Source: an uncultured Alphaproteobacteria bacterium
Lineage (GTDB): Bacteria; Pseudomonadota; Alphaproteobacteria; Rs-D84
Reading direction: 5' to 3'
Assembly (NCBI GenBank): GCA_944389495.1
Contig: CALXMN010000005.1
Location: forward strand, 1 to 64,000
Length of the DNA stretch: 64,000 nt
The notes beneath the pieces were generated by a model, which was not told the origin of the DNA, ran no database searches, and saw only the letters and a program-made list of their open reading frames with translations. Within the stretch, counting starts at the first letter, position 1. Each line of letters begins with the position of its first letter. Shown in pieces: positions 8,707 to 18,358 of the stretch. Both the position numbers and the translations under genes were made by a program.

Positions 8707-11700
8707 TTCCATACTGACGCTTAATATATCGCCATATTCGCCGGCCTCGTCCGTGCCGATATAGCACTTGATATGACGGCCAACATTGTTCATCCATTCT
8801 TCGTATGCGGCCTTTTCCGCAGAACTAAGATTAGACGCCTGGATATCGCGGGTTGCCTTGTTAAACAAGAATCCACCCAACGCACCTGTGGTTACCGCGC
8901 CAATTGTTGGCCCCAACCACTGCAGATTACTGCCACCAGATTTGGATTCAGCCGCTTCACATTCACCCTTTAACAAATCCAAATTTGTCAGGGCTTCTGT
9001 ACGTAACGATGCAATATTGCCACTGGCGGTGGTCGCCGCAGATTTTTGCGCCTCGGTTGCGCCCTGTTTGGCACCGTCATTAATTGTATTTTGGGCCATC
9101 ATCCACGCATTTACCGCGGTCTTGGTGTTATTGATAATGCCATCATTTACCCCAAGTTCTTTGGCACTGTTTTCCAGATTTGTAATATGTGTCGGCACAC
9201 TCGCGGTGATATTGCCGTTAATCGCCTCTTTCAACGCATTGATATAACGAATGGCCATACTTTCGCTATCTTGTTTATCACTGCGTCCGGTTAAACCACC
9301 CAGTATCGAACCATCCTGGATACCAGACCCCAGGTATGCCCCGCCAACGGCACCGCCCAAAGTTCCCAAAATTGTCATCCACGTTCTGGTTCTGCTTTGG
9401 CTGGCGCGTTGATCCGCGGTTTCTTCGGAAACGACGGCGTTGGCCAATGCCTCTAACTCGTCATTCGGAATCCAGCTGCCACAGGTGAATGTATCACCAA
9501 CCGCAAAGTATGCCGTCGCCCAATCTGCACCATTCATAGCGGTCTGGATATCCGGATCATCGGATTGCAATCTGACCTGGACGCTGCAGAACGAACCGTA
9601 CAAATCATTGCTGGGGTTAAAGTCGTTGCGTTCCAATCCCATTATAGAATAATCATCTGGGATGTTTCTGGATTTCAACTTTACCCACATAAATGTACCG
9701 CCCGTATCACGTGATGTCATAATACCACCCTGGTTTGCGGCCAAACACATATTTTGTTCCTGGGTCAGTTTGCTGTTGTATATGGCCTGGGCCTCTTTTT
9801 CCAAATCATATACCAAGTCGCGGAATAATGTAGAAGCGGCCTGATTCTGGAGATATGTGGAATACGCCATATAGACCGGTTCGTCATATACACGACCACT
9901 GGAATCAACAGAATAACATACACCTTGGGATCCATCATCGGCACTGCATAACAGATTACCGTTTTCATCAGTTGCCTGGACCCGATTTTCTGTAACCTGG
10001 GTTGCGGCACCGGCATCTATCCAGCCTTCACGTACGCTGGATGTGCCCGCCCCCCACGAAGATGTGCCGGATTCTGCAATCTTTAATTTATTTTGCTCTA
10101 TGGCCAAATGTTCTTGGCATACGTCGGCATTTTTAACCGTATCCAGGCACAGCCCCAATACGACCGTGTAATCCAACACACCACCGACACGATTCATACT
10201 GTTGTCATACGATGCATTGCCAGAATCGGTTAATGTTGAATAAACATCCGTACGATTGCGATAGCAATTTGTATAATCGGTTCCACACATAGAACGTACG
10301 CAACTTTTGGCAACCGCCTCGCACTGGGTACGCATTTGCGCAATTGCGGCATCACTGTAACTGGTGGCCAAAGACGCATTCAGCGACGCAATTACACCAA
10401 TTGGGTCACCACTGTTGGAACTGTATTTCGGGAACAGTATATCAAATGCATCATTATTAATATATGTGTATGTATATCCACCAACATCGTTCGGATTCGC
10501 GGCCGCATATTTGCAATATGCATCGGTGTTAACGATGTCAGAGCAGCCCGTTTTGATTTCTTCATACGATACCGCATTATTAATGGTTTTGTCTGTTGCG
10601 CCAAACACCTGGGAATAACAGGCCGCACCCGAGCCCCCACCACAAACACGCATCGCACACGTTTTTATCGTGTTGGCACAGTTGGATTTTGCATCAGAAT
10701 CAAACTGTTCAATTAATTCATCGATGCGGGAACGCATAGAAGAATTCATACGTGATGCGTACGCCTCGGCAAAGACATCTTCTTGGTTGTCGGCATCACT
10801 TAATTGTGATGCGGTTGGCATCGCGCCATTGCCAAGGAATGTTGCATAGCAATATTTATTCGCACCAATTGTATCCAGACACGAATTTTTAATATATGAC
10901 TGGACGGCGGAACTGCTGTTGGTATCAACGCTGATTTCAGTTGTTGCAACATCAACATCTGTACCGGAATTAATTGCATCCACAAGGTTAATTGTGCTGA
11001 CCGTGGAATCAACATTGCACTTGTACGGGTTTGTTGCACACGCATTTAAAATACATTGATCAACAACCTTATAACACGTGGATACCGCATTTACCGCGGC
11101 CAATGCCGCACCTTCGGAAATCATAATACCAACGCGACTGTCGGCGGCGGGATTTCCCGTAACAGTGGCCGAACCAAACAACTCTATTTTTCCATCACTT
11201 TGGCAACGGGCCAACGTGGAATCGCAATACACCATCTGTTTTCTGAATTCGGTATTCGTTGTACACAATTCAAATTCAGATCCGCATACATTTTCACGTT
11301 GAAGACAGGTGGTGTAACGACGCACACAGTCACTGGTATTATACATATTAGAAATGGCCGCACCGGAAATCATCTGGCCAAGAACACTGCCGTCGGTGGG
11401 GTATACATAGTCCGTAATTTCATCATAAGAATTACGCGATGCAACATTGGATAATGCCGTTGTTGACGACGTTCCAAACAACGCGTTTATCCCCGATGCA
11501 GAACACTGGGCCAGTGTGCTTAAACACATTGGCATTTTACCGTGAAACAAAACCTTGGTCGTACACTCTTCAAAATTTGCGCCGCATACATCGCCACCAC
11601 GCAGGCACGACGTATATGCATCGATACAGTCCGCATTATCCAATAGGTTGGACGAAGATGAATTTGTTGTGGTACCAGAACTGGTCAAATATGCCGACAT

Positions 11701-11823
11701 TGTCGGTAAACGTCTTGATGCGGTCGTTGGATTCAGAACGCTGGGGCGCGCGGTCAACGCGTACGCCGCCGGCACAATACTGCAAACGGCCAGAAAACCA
11801 AGTGTTTTTTTCAGAAAGTTCAT
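8704..11823 (-). CDS. large exported Cys-heptad repeat protein
   Basis: 1039 aa from the ATG at 11823 (GGAG 8 nt upstream; a GTG three codons earlier overlaps the SD). Signal peptide MNFLKKTLGFLAVCSIVPAAYA. Two tandem copies exactly 100 residues apart (residues ~66-107 and ~166-207) carry the same Cys pattern, C-x6-C-x6-C-x6-C-x12-C-x6-C. Further C-x6-C-x4-C modules follow near 380 and 500. Two Gly-zipper hydrophobic segments (GTLGGAVGGAYLGSG and GPTIGAVTTGALGGFLF) near 790 and 970 could insert in a membrane. It is probably a disulfide-bonded or metal-binding envelope protein. Family not recognised; kin to the 726-aa protein at 4572-6752 by Cys pattern. Confidence 0.6.
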   Translation of the reverse strand: MNFLKKTLGFLAVCSIVPAAYALTARPSVLNPTTASRRLPTMSAYLTSSGTTTNSSSSNLLDNADCIDAYTSCLRGGDVCGANFEECTTKVLFHGKMPMCLSTLAQCSASGINALFGTSSTTALSNVASRNSYDEITDYVYPTDGSVLGQMISGAAISNMYNTSDCVRRYTTCLQRENVCGSEFELCTTNTEFRKQMVYCDSTLARCQSDGKIELFGSATVTGNPAADSRVGIMISEGAALAAVNAVSTCYKVVDQCILNACATNPYKCNVDSTVSTINLVDAINSGTDVDVATTEISVDTNSSSAVQSYIKNSCLDTIGANKYCYATFLGNGAMPTASQLSDADNQEDVFAEAYASRMNSSMRSRIDELIEQFDSDAKSNCANTIKTCAMRVCGGGSGAACYSQVFGATDKTINNAVSYEEIKTGCSDIVNTDAYCKYAAANPNDVGGYTYTYINNDAFDILFPKYSSNSGDPIGVIASLNASLATSYSDAAIAQMRTQCEAVAKSCVRSMCGTDYTNCYRNRTDVYSTLTDSGNASYDNSMNRVGGVLDYTVVLGLCLDTVKNADVCQEHLAIEQNKLKIAESGTSSWGAGTSSVREGWIDAGAATQVTENRVQATDENGNLLCSADDGSQGVCYSVDSSGRVYDEPVYMAYSTYLQNQAASTLFRDLVYDLEKEAQAIYNSKLTQEQNMCLAANQGGIMTSRDTGGTFMWVKLKSRNIPDDYSIMGLERNDFNPSNDLYGSFCSVQVRLQSDDPDIQTAMNGADWATAYFAVGDTFTCGSWIPNDELEALANAVVSEETADQRASQSRTRTWMTILGTLGGAVGGAYLGSGIQDGSILGGLTGRSDKQDSESMAIRYINALKEAINGNITASVPTHITNLENSAKELGVNDGIINNTKTAVNAWMMAQNTINDGAKQGATEAQKSAATTASGNIASLRTEALTNLDLLKGECEAAESKSGGSNLQWLGPTIGAVTTGALGGFLFNKATRDIQASNLSSAEKAAYEEWMNNVGRHIKCYIGTDEAGEYGDILSVSME

Positions 11824-11910
11824 TTGACTCACTCCATACTTATTATATTAAGTATAACATAAAATCATAATCAGACAAAGGAAAAATACACGAAATATTA
11901 AACAATTGGC

Positions 11911-11937
11911 AAAAAAAACAGGATGTTTTTATCCCGT
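11911..11937 (-). terminator. terminator of the rluD operon
   Basis: Minus-strand stem ACGGGAT/ATCCTGT (one G-U pair) with an A-rich loop and seven following Ts, just past the rluD stop codon. Confidence 0.65.
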
Positions 11938-11948
11938 TTTTTTACACT

Positions 11949-12908
11949 TTATCCGATTTCGTCCAATATGTTTTTTAACTCTATCATATCGTCGGGAATA
12001 TGTGCCTTGAAATGCATCGGCACACCCGTTACAGGATGAATAAAATCCAAAATTTCCGCGTGCAGCATTTGACCAGTGTGGTTTTTCAAAAAATCCAACA
12101 GGTCTGGATTTTTTACACTGGCCATACGGTTTGATGCACGACCATAAATTGGGTCGCATAACACAGGAAATCCGTGCGAAGATAAGTGTACGCGTATCTG
12201 ATGCGTGCGGCCCGTCATTAACGTACAACGAAACATAGACACACCCGCACGCGTCCACACATCTGCAACATTTACAATTGTATGCGCCGGTCGGCCACCC
12301 GTTTTTACCATCGTCATCTTTTGCCGATTGCGTGACGAACGTGCAATATTCCCCGTTATGTCCGCACCATCCCAATTTGGAATTCCCCATACAAATGCGA
12401 TATACTTGCGCGTTAAATCGTGCGTGGAAAACGTCTTGACCAACCCACGAAACGCCGCATCTGACTTTGCAAAGACCATCACACCACTGGTATCACGATC
12501 CAATCTGTGAACAACGCCGGGGCGTGTCGCACCCCCCAAAGACGATAAATGCGTATGCGCCAATATATTCTGGACCAGGGTGCCCGTCTTGTTACCGGCC
12601 GACGGATACATCACGATACCACGCGGCTTGTTTATTACAATAATATCATCGTCTTCAAACAAAATGTCCAAATCAAAATCAACAGAAACATTTTCCGCCG
12701 CCACATCTGTTGGCCGCACAGGTATCGTAACAAAAACCCGGTCGCCGGATCGCAGGCGCGTTGAAAAGCGCGCCGGCATATCATTTAATGTGACGGGAAA
12801 ACGCTGAATCTCGCTGCGGGAAAACTCAGGCATTTGGGACACCAAAAACTTATCAAGCCGTATGTCTACATCGGCATCAGAAACTGTAAAATTACGTGTA
12901 TTTTCCAT
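11949..12908 (-). CDS. rluD: RluD-type 23S rRNA pseudouridine synthase
   Basis: 319 aa. It converts specific uridines in the large-subunit rRNA to pseudouridine; E. coli RluD modifies 1911/1915/1917 in helix 69. An N-terminal S4-like RNA-binding domain (residues ~12-65) is followed by the RluA-family catalytic domain. The signature GVVHRLDRDTSG holds the catalytic Asp, and GRTHQIRVHL is the second conserved block. It is the last gene of a run with a small exported protein and a zinc-ribbon protein upstream (12-nt gap), ending in a terminator. RluC/RluA specificity cannot be excluded from sequence alone. Confidence 0.9.
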   Translation of the reverse strand: MENTRNFTVSDADVDIRLDKFLVSQMPEFSRSEIQRFPVTLNDMPARFSTRLRSGDRVFVTIPVRPTDVAAENVSVDFDLDILFEDDDIIVINKPRGIVMYPSAGNKTGTLVQNILAHTHLSSLGGATRPGVVHRLDRDTSGVMVFAKSDAAFRGLVKTFSTHDLTRKYIAFVWGIPNWDGADITGNIARSSRNRQKMTMVKTGGRPAHTIVNVADVWTRAGVSMFRCTLMTGRTHQIRVHLSSHGFPVLCDPIYGRASNRMASVKNPDLLDFLKNHTGQMLHAEILDFIHPVTGVPMHFKAHIPDDMIELKNILDEIG

Positions 12909-12920
12909 AGCGATAAAAAA

Positions 12921-13403
12921 TTATTTATATTCGGTCCAATCGGGTCCTTTTTCACAACGTTCCAAATCAATTGTTAATTCACGACCCGATGCATCCACCG
13001 GACAGGTTAAAATTCCTGTACTGACCGCCTGGTCCGCGTCACGTGTTGCATTACGCCAGGTAAATTTTATTTCGGTCGGCGCGTATAAACACGCAATACG
13101 TAACTCGCCTTCGTGTCTGTCACGCGGCCCCAACCATACACGAACCCCTTCGCCCAGACCATAACACGGAAAGCCATCCAGATAATACAAAACCAATCCA
13201 CGCCCAACAAGTTTTGTCGACGTTATAAATTCGCCACGATATTCAGAATAACGCAGGCCGGTTAACCCCTCCCAATCCGTGCTGGTGGAAAAAATGCTGA
13301 TACGGGGGGCCGGGGTTGTATCTGTTGACGCGGGCGCATCCGCAGCAAAGGCCCCCGGCATCACCCCAATAATTCCCATCAAGACAAACATCAAACGCAT
13401 CAT
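12921..13403 (-). CDS. small exported protein, unknown function
   Basis: 160 aa from the ATG at 13403; the codon after it is also ATG, and GGGGGA lies just upstream inside the end of the preceding gene. Signal peptide MMRLMFVLMGIIGVMPGAFA. The mature part is short, with one Cys pair (CPVDASG... and ERCEKG) and beta-rich character. It sits between the zinc-ribbon gene and rluD in one transcript. Residues ~60-115 resemble small DUF2155-type domains (YFDGFPCYGLGEGVRVWLG-like pattern seen in alphaproteobacterial periplasmic proteins), but this assignment is tentative. Confidence 0.55.
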   Translation of the reverse strand: MMRLMFVLMGIIGVMPGAFAADAPASTDTTPAPRISIFSTSTDWEGLTGLRYSEYRGEFITSTKLVGRGLVLYYLDGFPCYGLGEGVRVWLGPRDRHEGELRIACLYAPTEIKFTWRNATRDADQAVSTGILTCPVDASGRELTIDLERCEKGPDWTEYK

Positions 13404-13404
13404 T

Positions 13405-13914
13405 TTAATCCCCCTGGGTTTCCAATTCGACGGCAATTCTGTCTATGTTTGAAACCGGTACGGACAACGTATGCATAAAACCGACATTGTCACCCGCATC
13501 CAATAATGTCGCAGACGGCATAAACCGTTGACGCGCAACAACGTTGCCATTTGAATCGTACGAAATCGCAACCAAGCCCGGCACACCATAAATCTGGTCC
13601 GAACGATTTACCACGCGTCCAGATATAACAAAATGCATTACACCGTTTTCATCTGAATCCATTGTTACATCCGACAATTCCGCAACCAACGGTTTTTCGC
13701 GAATTTCTGTAACCCGATGTTGATACAAAACGGCAACCGCAAAAACAAGTGCCGCCAATAATGCACAAAGTGCCGCAATAAAAACCAATATCGGACTGCG
13801 CCGTGGTGGGGGCGGTACCGTCCACGTATGACCACACACCGCGCACTTTACCGGAACGGTCGGGGCCGCATCCAATGTATATTCTGTTTTACAAAAATCA
13901 CATACTGTTTTCAT
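13405..13914 (-). CDS. MJ0042 zinc-ribbon / DUF3426 membrane protein
   Basis: 169 aa. N-terminal zinc ribbon with two CxxC knuckles (CDFC and CAVC, residues ~5-27). A Pro-rich linker (PPPPRR) and one transmembrane helix (~40-63) follow, then a C-terminal beta-rich domain with the DUF3426 pattern (VSGRVVNRSDQIYGVPGLVAISYD). This architecture is typical of alphaproteobacterial proteins of unknown role encoded near cell-division or rRNA-modification genes. Twenty nt separate it from the prepilin gene upstream, and the next gene's start codon lies 1 nt past its stop, suggesting coupling. Confidence 0.8.
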   Translation of the reverse strand: MKTVCDFCKTEYTLDAAPTVPVKCAVCGHTWTVPPPPRRSPILVFIAALCALLAALVFAVAVLYQHRVTEIREKPLVAELSDVTMDSDENGVMHFVISGRVVNRSDQIYGVPGLVAISYDSNGNVVARQRFMPSATLLDAGDNVGFMHTLSVPVSNIDRIAVELETQGD

Positions 13915-13934
13915 ACTATGACTTATACCATAAA

Positions 13935-15251
13935 TTATTCCAAATTCAACTGGCTATATTTTGCACGAACGGTACGCTGAATCTCGTTAATTGCGGTTAT
14001 ATAATCCGATACGGTTGCATTGCCGTTCGTTGCAACCGCACCAAATATGCGCGCAGAATCCGTACCAGAATCGTCTTCATAAGCCATAACCAATGACGCC
14101 ATATCCCCCAATTCACGCAATGTTATATCAAACATATTGGCAACATTATAATCCAGATCCCAAAAATAGTTCGGATTTATAGAATCTTCTATTCTGTTAT
14201 GAACCTGAAGACGCGGGGTAATAGATCCCGCAAAACCAACCGTTACAAACATAGCATCAATTGTGCCGCCCGTCATATCAACCGTTTTATTAACATTCAA
14301 AATTGATGGCCCCGATTTTTCATCGGAAATAGACAAACCACCCAACGTCATATTTGAAACCCACAAATCGCCCGTTGTTATACTTGTAAATTTCCCAAGG
14401 TCCGCCAAAGATATATTTTTGGCAACCTCCATCGTGCGGGAATCAGATGACAAAATCCCAGAAACAGTCGCATTCTTGACATCCATCACCTGGTCCAGGG
14501 TTGTTCTGTTTTGAAATATCACATCGCCGGCCGCAATTGTACCAACCGTTAATGTTTCATCAAACTCGGCCGCAGATGCGTTAAAAAACGCAGTATTCGT
14601 TATATCGTGCCCACCCAAATTTAACCCGGACAACATTGTCGCATCAGATGCGTTTTCCGTAGGTACACGATATAAATACAATGCATTGTCACGATTTACC
14701 GCCGTCGTTTCAACAATGCCATCAGATACACTTATTCCCAAATCAATTGCATCTGCACGCCACGCACCAAATGTCCCATATGCGCGATTTCCTTCGATAA
14801 AGCCCATTGTATCGCCACCAAGCGCAACAATTTCGCGCGTGCGCATAGGCGTTATTTCATCAGACGAAAATACTATTATTCCCTGGAGCGTGGCACGCCC
14901 ATCTAAATCGTTGGACTTTAAAACACGTAACTGGTATTCATCCGACGTTGCAAAATCGGGCGACAAACCATATTCAACCAAATCAGCCATATTTACACGG
15001 GTAATATTTCTGCCAACCGTATTTAACAATATCTCGCGATTATCCAGAATATAGCGTTCCAATGCGGTTTGAATATCGCCCATCTGTTCGGTTATTGCAA
15101 TATTTTCTGCACGTTCAACCACACTTTGTTGGTAACGAAATATAAAAGGCATTATTATTGCCGCCAAGGCAACACTCATCAACAACTCGACCAGCATAGA
15201 TCCACGCTGGGGCTGATATGATGCGGAAAAAATTCCAGGTCTTTTTTTCAT
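13935..15251 (-). CDS. PilV-like minor prepilin (third of three)
   Basis: 438 aa from the ATG at 15251, which overlaps the upstream stop (ATGA). Prepilin leader of 17 residues ending in QRG, then SMLVELLMSVALAAIIMPF: the Gly-1 cleavage site, the Glu near +5 and the hydrophobic helix of type IV pilins. Around residues 200-225 a motif of the form LNLGGHDI matches the 'LDMGGxxI' module of IncI-type PilV (shufflon) adhesins. The rest is beta-rich and repetitive like a tip fibre. Likely a minor pilin or adhesin tip on a type IVb pilus. No prepilin peptidase or assembly ATPase lies in the window. Confidence 0.65.
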   Translation of the reverse strand: MKKRPGIFSASYQPQRGSMLVELLMSVALAAIIMPFIFRYQQSVVERAENIAITEQMGDIQTALERYILDNREILLNTVGRNITRVNMADLVEYGLSPDFATSDEYQLRVLKSNDLDGRATLQGIIVFSSDEITPMRTREIVALGGDTMGFIEGNRAYGTFGAWRADAIDLGISVSDGIVETTAVNRDNALYLYRVPTENASDATMLSGLNLGGHDITNTAFFNASAAEFDETLTVGTIAAGDVIFQNRTTLDQVMDVKNATVSGILSSDSRTMEVAKNISLADLGKFTSITTGDLWVSNMTLGGLSISDEKSGPSILNVNKTVDMTGGTIDAMFVTVGFAGSITPRLQVHNRIEDSINPNYFWDLDYNVANMFDITLRELGDMASLVMAYEDDSGTDSARIFGAVATNGNATVSDYITAINEIQRTVRAKYSQLNLE

Positions 15252-16438
15252 TGTACAACTTCCCCAGACGTTATCGTTTGCCAATCCGCAGACATTATCG
15301 CGGAAAACTCATCCTTGGTTGGCGCCGACGGAATCGTGGCACGTGATAAATTTAATACAGAAAACCGTGGCGGCGTCAATGATGGAAATGTCCACCCCCC
15401 AATTCTGATCGGCGCAGTTGTTGACATTAACAACTCGCCCGAAACAGTTAACCCAAAATTATCATAAAAAATTATTTCTTCGGTCGATACGTACGACGTC
15501 TTGACCGTATGCGCAACAATTCCGGTAAAACCACTGATTGTGCGTGAGGCATCGGACTTTAAAGTCAACCTGTTGCCAATATTTACAGAATCCAACACCA
15601 TCGCACGATCTGTTATAATACGCCCAGACGTTGTGTATGTATTACCATTTAATGTGTCCGCATAAATATTTCTGAATCCAGAAATGTCACCCGTCACACG
15701 CATAGAAGCAAACGATGCCGTATCACCATCAAGATTCGCACCCGATGAAAAATACAACGTATTTGCGGTAAGGCCGGCGGCCTCGACAAACTGGGCCGAC
15801 GCACCACGCACACGCGCAGATTTTGCCACAATGCCACCAATATCATAAATACGATTATTGTTCATATTTAAATCACGCAGCATCATATTTAAATTTTCTT
15901 CACCCGTTTCCGTACGATGCAAATATCTTGATTTATCTTCGCCGTCCAAATCACGCGAAATCCGATATATTAAATTACCCGGATAAAACTCGGGCGCGGC
16001 AACCGCCCACGTACGTCCATACGCAATCCCGTCATTACCAACAACCGCCGCATCCGTGCCAATATGACGCGCAATTTGTGTCGTGCGCAAATCTGTACCA
16101 TCCATATCAAACGCCAAATAAACGTCCGTTACAGTGGCCCCGTTAACCTGGTACTTGTCAATGAAACCAGACGTTGGCATATCAGATATTTCATCCAATT
16201 CTGCATCGGATAATTTTATCTGGGCAACAGCCGGCCAATCATTTTGATTTAACCGAACAAAGTTTAATACAGGATCACGTAAATCCATAATCTTGTTCGC
16301 GGTGGCCATATCACGCAATGTATCATTGGTGTCTGCAATTTGACTGTACAAAAATGGCGTTGCCATCGCAACAATCGCCATTGCCAACAATACCTCTAGC
16401 ATACTGGCACCACGGGTGGAATCAGCAAAGATTTTCAT
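15248..16438 (-). CDS. PilV-like minor prepilin (second of three)
   Basis: 396 aa from the ATG at 16438 (MKIFADSTRG leader); a GTG five codons earlier is less likely. Cleavage after Gly is followed by ASMLEVLLAMAIVAMATPF with the conserved Glu. A LNMNNNRI module near residues 190-200 is the counterpart of the LNLGGHDI motif in the downstream paralogue. The remainder is beta-rich with many Thr, Asn and Gly. It is translationally coupled to the third prepilin by a 4-nt overlap and follows the first one without a real gap, so the three form one operon, probably supplying alternative or stacked pilus-tip subunits. Confidence 0.65.
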   Translation of the reverse strand: MKIFADSTRGASMLEVLLAMAIVAMATPFLYSQIADTNDTLRDMATANKIMDLRDPVLNFVRLNQNDWPAVAQIKLSDAELDEISDMPTSGFIDKYQVNGATVTDVYLAFDMDGTDLRTTQIARHIGTDAAVVGNDGIAYGRTWAVAAPEFYPGNLIYRISRDLDGEDKSRYLHRTETGEENLNMMLRDLNMNNNRIYDIGGIVAKSARVRGASAQFVEAAGLTANTLYFSSGANLDGDTASFASMRVTGDISGFRNIYADTLNGNTYTTSGRIITDRAMVLDSVNIGNRLTLKSDASRTISGFTGIVAHTVKTSYVSTEEIIFYDNFGLTVSGELLMSTTAPIRIGGWTFPSLTPPRFSVLNLSRATIPSAPTKDEFSAIMSADWQTITSGEVVQ

Positions 16439-16439
16439 T

Positions 16440-17810
16440 TTATATACAGTCACTGTGTCCCGCCATTAAGCATTGTTTTATATTTATTCTTTCTTCCAAT
16501 CGTTTCCAAAAAAGATACTGGCATATAATATACTGGGACAACGATTTGGAATTATAACGTTTACGATTATCCAAATCAGAAATAATGCTGCGACAGGCAA
16601 CAACCTTGTCATCATCTTTGGTCGGATCGGCCAAAATTGACAATGCATCATTATTTACATCGTCAACCAAAACATCCGGCAACACAGATGTTCCCGCCGG
16701 CCGAATATCAAGAACAACCTGGCCGGTTTCGCCACGATTTAACGCATCCGACGTTTGGTCACGCATTGTTATATTCGATGCAATAATTGTGCCGGCATCA
16801 ATACCGCTGCGCGAACTGTACTCCAATGCATCAGGATCAATATACACATCCTGGCCACGGGTGGTATCAAGATACGAATCTATGTCCAAACGTTCCACAC
16901 TGAAATTTATATTCTCGCTTATTACATCGCCACCAACCGTCCAATCCAATGGACCTGTAAAACTGGTGCGACCCGCCGTCATTGCAAAATCGTATACCGC
17001 CACAGAATTAGATGTTACGTTTCCCGTATCGCCAAACTGGGATATTGTGCGCGCAGAAATATTACCAACATATAACGAACCACGCGTTAATGACAACGCA
17101 GATTCACCCAGTGCACTTTGAAACACGGCACGATCCGCAACCATAACCCCCAATGTACTGCGTGTTTTGCGCCCATCATCAACACCAAAAATTGACAACG
17201 TATCAAATTCGCCTGAATCAAACTCGCCCCGACGAACAAACGCGTCACCAACACCATTAATCGAAAAGCCCCCCATATCCAAATCTGTTAAAAACGCACT
17301 GTTGTTCAAATCCTGTTCGTTACGACGCACAACATCGGAATACACCGCATCCAATGCCAATCCAACCATTATCGTATCACCCGAAACAGATGCATAAAAA
17401 CCAATCCGTCGTGCCAATTCAGCCAATTGAACCGCACTCAAATCACCACCCGACAAGTTTAAATACGCCGTAACAGATATTGGCGTTTTGTTTATAACAA
17501 GAGATATATCCTGGCCCAGGGCGGTACGCGGAACAAAGCCCAATGGCAACCCGTATGATTCCAACAAGTCAGAAAATGTATTACCAGATATAACCGTTGT
17601 ATTATATGGCAAGTCATTCGCACGTTCACGAACAAATATACGCGCGGCGGTTTGTGCAACCTCTATCTTTTGGGTTGATGCATACATCTGGGAATCTGTG
17701 TCACGCGCCGCCAGACGTCCGGCAAAAAACGGAATAAAAGAAAATATCAGCGTCAGCGCAAGCAGTGCCTGTAATAAAAAATTTCCATCTTGGCGTGACA
17801 AATCAGGCAT
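16440..17810 (-). CDS. PilV-like minor prepilin (first of three)
   Basis: 456 aa. The N-terminus MPDLSRQDG is followed by NFLLQALLALTLIFSFIPF, a prepilin-like helix in which the usual Glu5 is replaced by Gln. GGAGGG lies directly against the ATG; the TTG at codon 4 would have a better-spaced SD and gives leader MSRQDG, so the start could be 9 nt later. A LDMGGFSI module (~residues 175-185) marks it as a paralogue of the next two genes. The C-terminus contains a Cys and a short basic tail. First gene of the pilin operon; no strong promoter was identified upstream. Confidence 0.6.
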   Translation of the reverse strand: MPDLSRQDGNFLLQALLALTLIFSFIPFFAGRLAARDTDSQMYASTQKIEVAQTAARIFVRERANDLPYNTTVISGNTFSDLLESYGLPLGFVPRTALGQDISLVINKTPISVTAYLNLSGGDLSAVQLAELARRIGFYASVSGDTIMVGLALDAVYSDVVRRNEQDLNNSAFLTDLDMGGFSINGVGDAFVRRGEFDSGEFDTLSIFGVDDGRKTRSTLGVMVADRAVFQSALGESALSLTRGSLYVGNISARTISQFGDTGNVTSNSVAVYDFAMTAGRTSFTGPLDWTVGGDVISENINFSVERLDIDSYLDTTRGQDVYIDPDALEYSSRSGIDAGTIIASNITMRDQTSDALNRGETGQVVLDIRPAGTSVLPDVLVDDVNNDALSILADPTKDDDKVVACRSIISDLDNRKRYNSKSLSQYIICQYLFWKRLEERINIKQCLMAGHSDCI

Positions 17811-17958
17811 CCCTCCTACGCATTAGATATTAGCAAGCGAAAAAAAATATTGCAATCAGTTTTAAGATACATTATTATCTTCTTTGTTGAAATAAGCGGC
17901 GATAATAAAATATCGCAATAAACCAAGAACATAATTTCCTTATAACAAAAAAACGAAT

Positions 17959-18276
17959 ATGCAAAATAAAAAAAATCAATCGTCTGTGGGTATGATGATT
18001 CAGCGCTGTCATAAATGGCGCCAGAAAAGAAAACAGTATATGGACCAGGCACGCCAAACATCCGATGAAATCGAACGCGAACGCCTGATGCAGGCGGCCG
18101 AACATTATGGTCGTATTGTCAACGCAGAACAGGGAAAAATCGATTCCACACGTGATGGACGCGATAAAAACGCTGTAATCGAAGACATAAACGATACCGC
18201 GGATACGACCGAAAATGTCGATACGTCGGACGAAGACGAAAATGTTTTTCCCGACTTTATCACAAACGAAAAATAA
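17959..18276 (+). CDS. DUF4167-type small protein
   Basis: 105 aa. The central stretch (RKQYMDQARQ..., AEHYGRIVNAEQG, residues ~23-55) matches the DUF4167 core, in which a helical hairpin ends in an 'AEHY..I.NAxQ' motif. The C-terminal half is an acidic Asp/Glu/Thr-rich tail. The family is widespread in Alphaproteobacteria, usually with a basic Arg/Gly-rich N-terminus that is much reduced here. Function is unknown. It lies 80 nt upstream of dnaX on the same strand, but dnaX has its own promoter. Confidence 0.65.
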   Translation: MQNKKNQSSVGMMIQRCHKWRQKRKQYMDQARQTSDEIERERLMQAAEHYGRIVNAEQGKIDSTRDGRDKNAVIEDINDTADTTENVDTSDEDENVFPDFITNEK

Positions 18277-18307
18277 TTTTTTGCGTGCAAATTTTACACT
18301 TTAATTC

Positions 18308-18335
18308 TTGAATTTTAACTGTGTTTTGCTATGCT
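18308..18335 (+). promoter_or_regulatory. dnaX promoter
   Basis: -35 TTGAAT (18308-18313), 16-nt spacer, -10 TATGCT (18330-18335) preceded by TTGC. This leaves a ~17-nt leader carrying AAAGGAAG before the dnaX ATG, unlike the leaderless arrangement at several other genes here. Confidence 0.7.
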
Positions 18336-18358
18336 TGCCACAAAAGGAAGTTTATATA

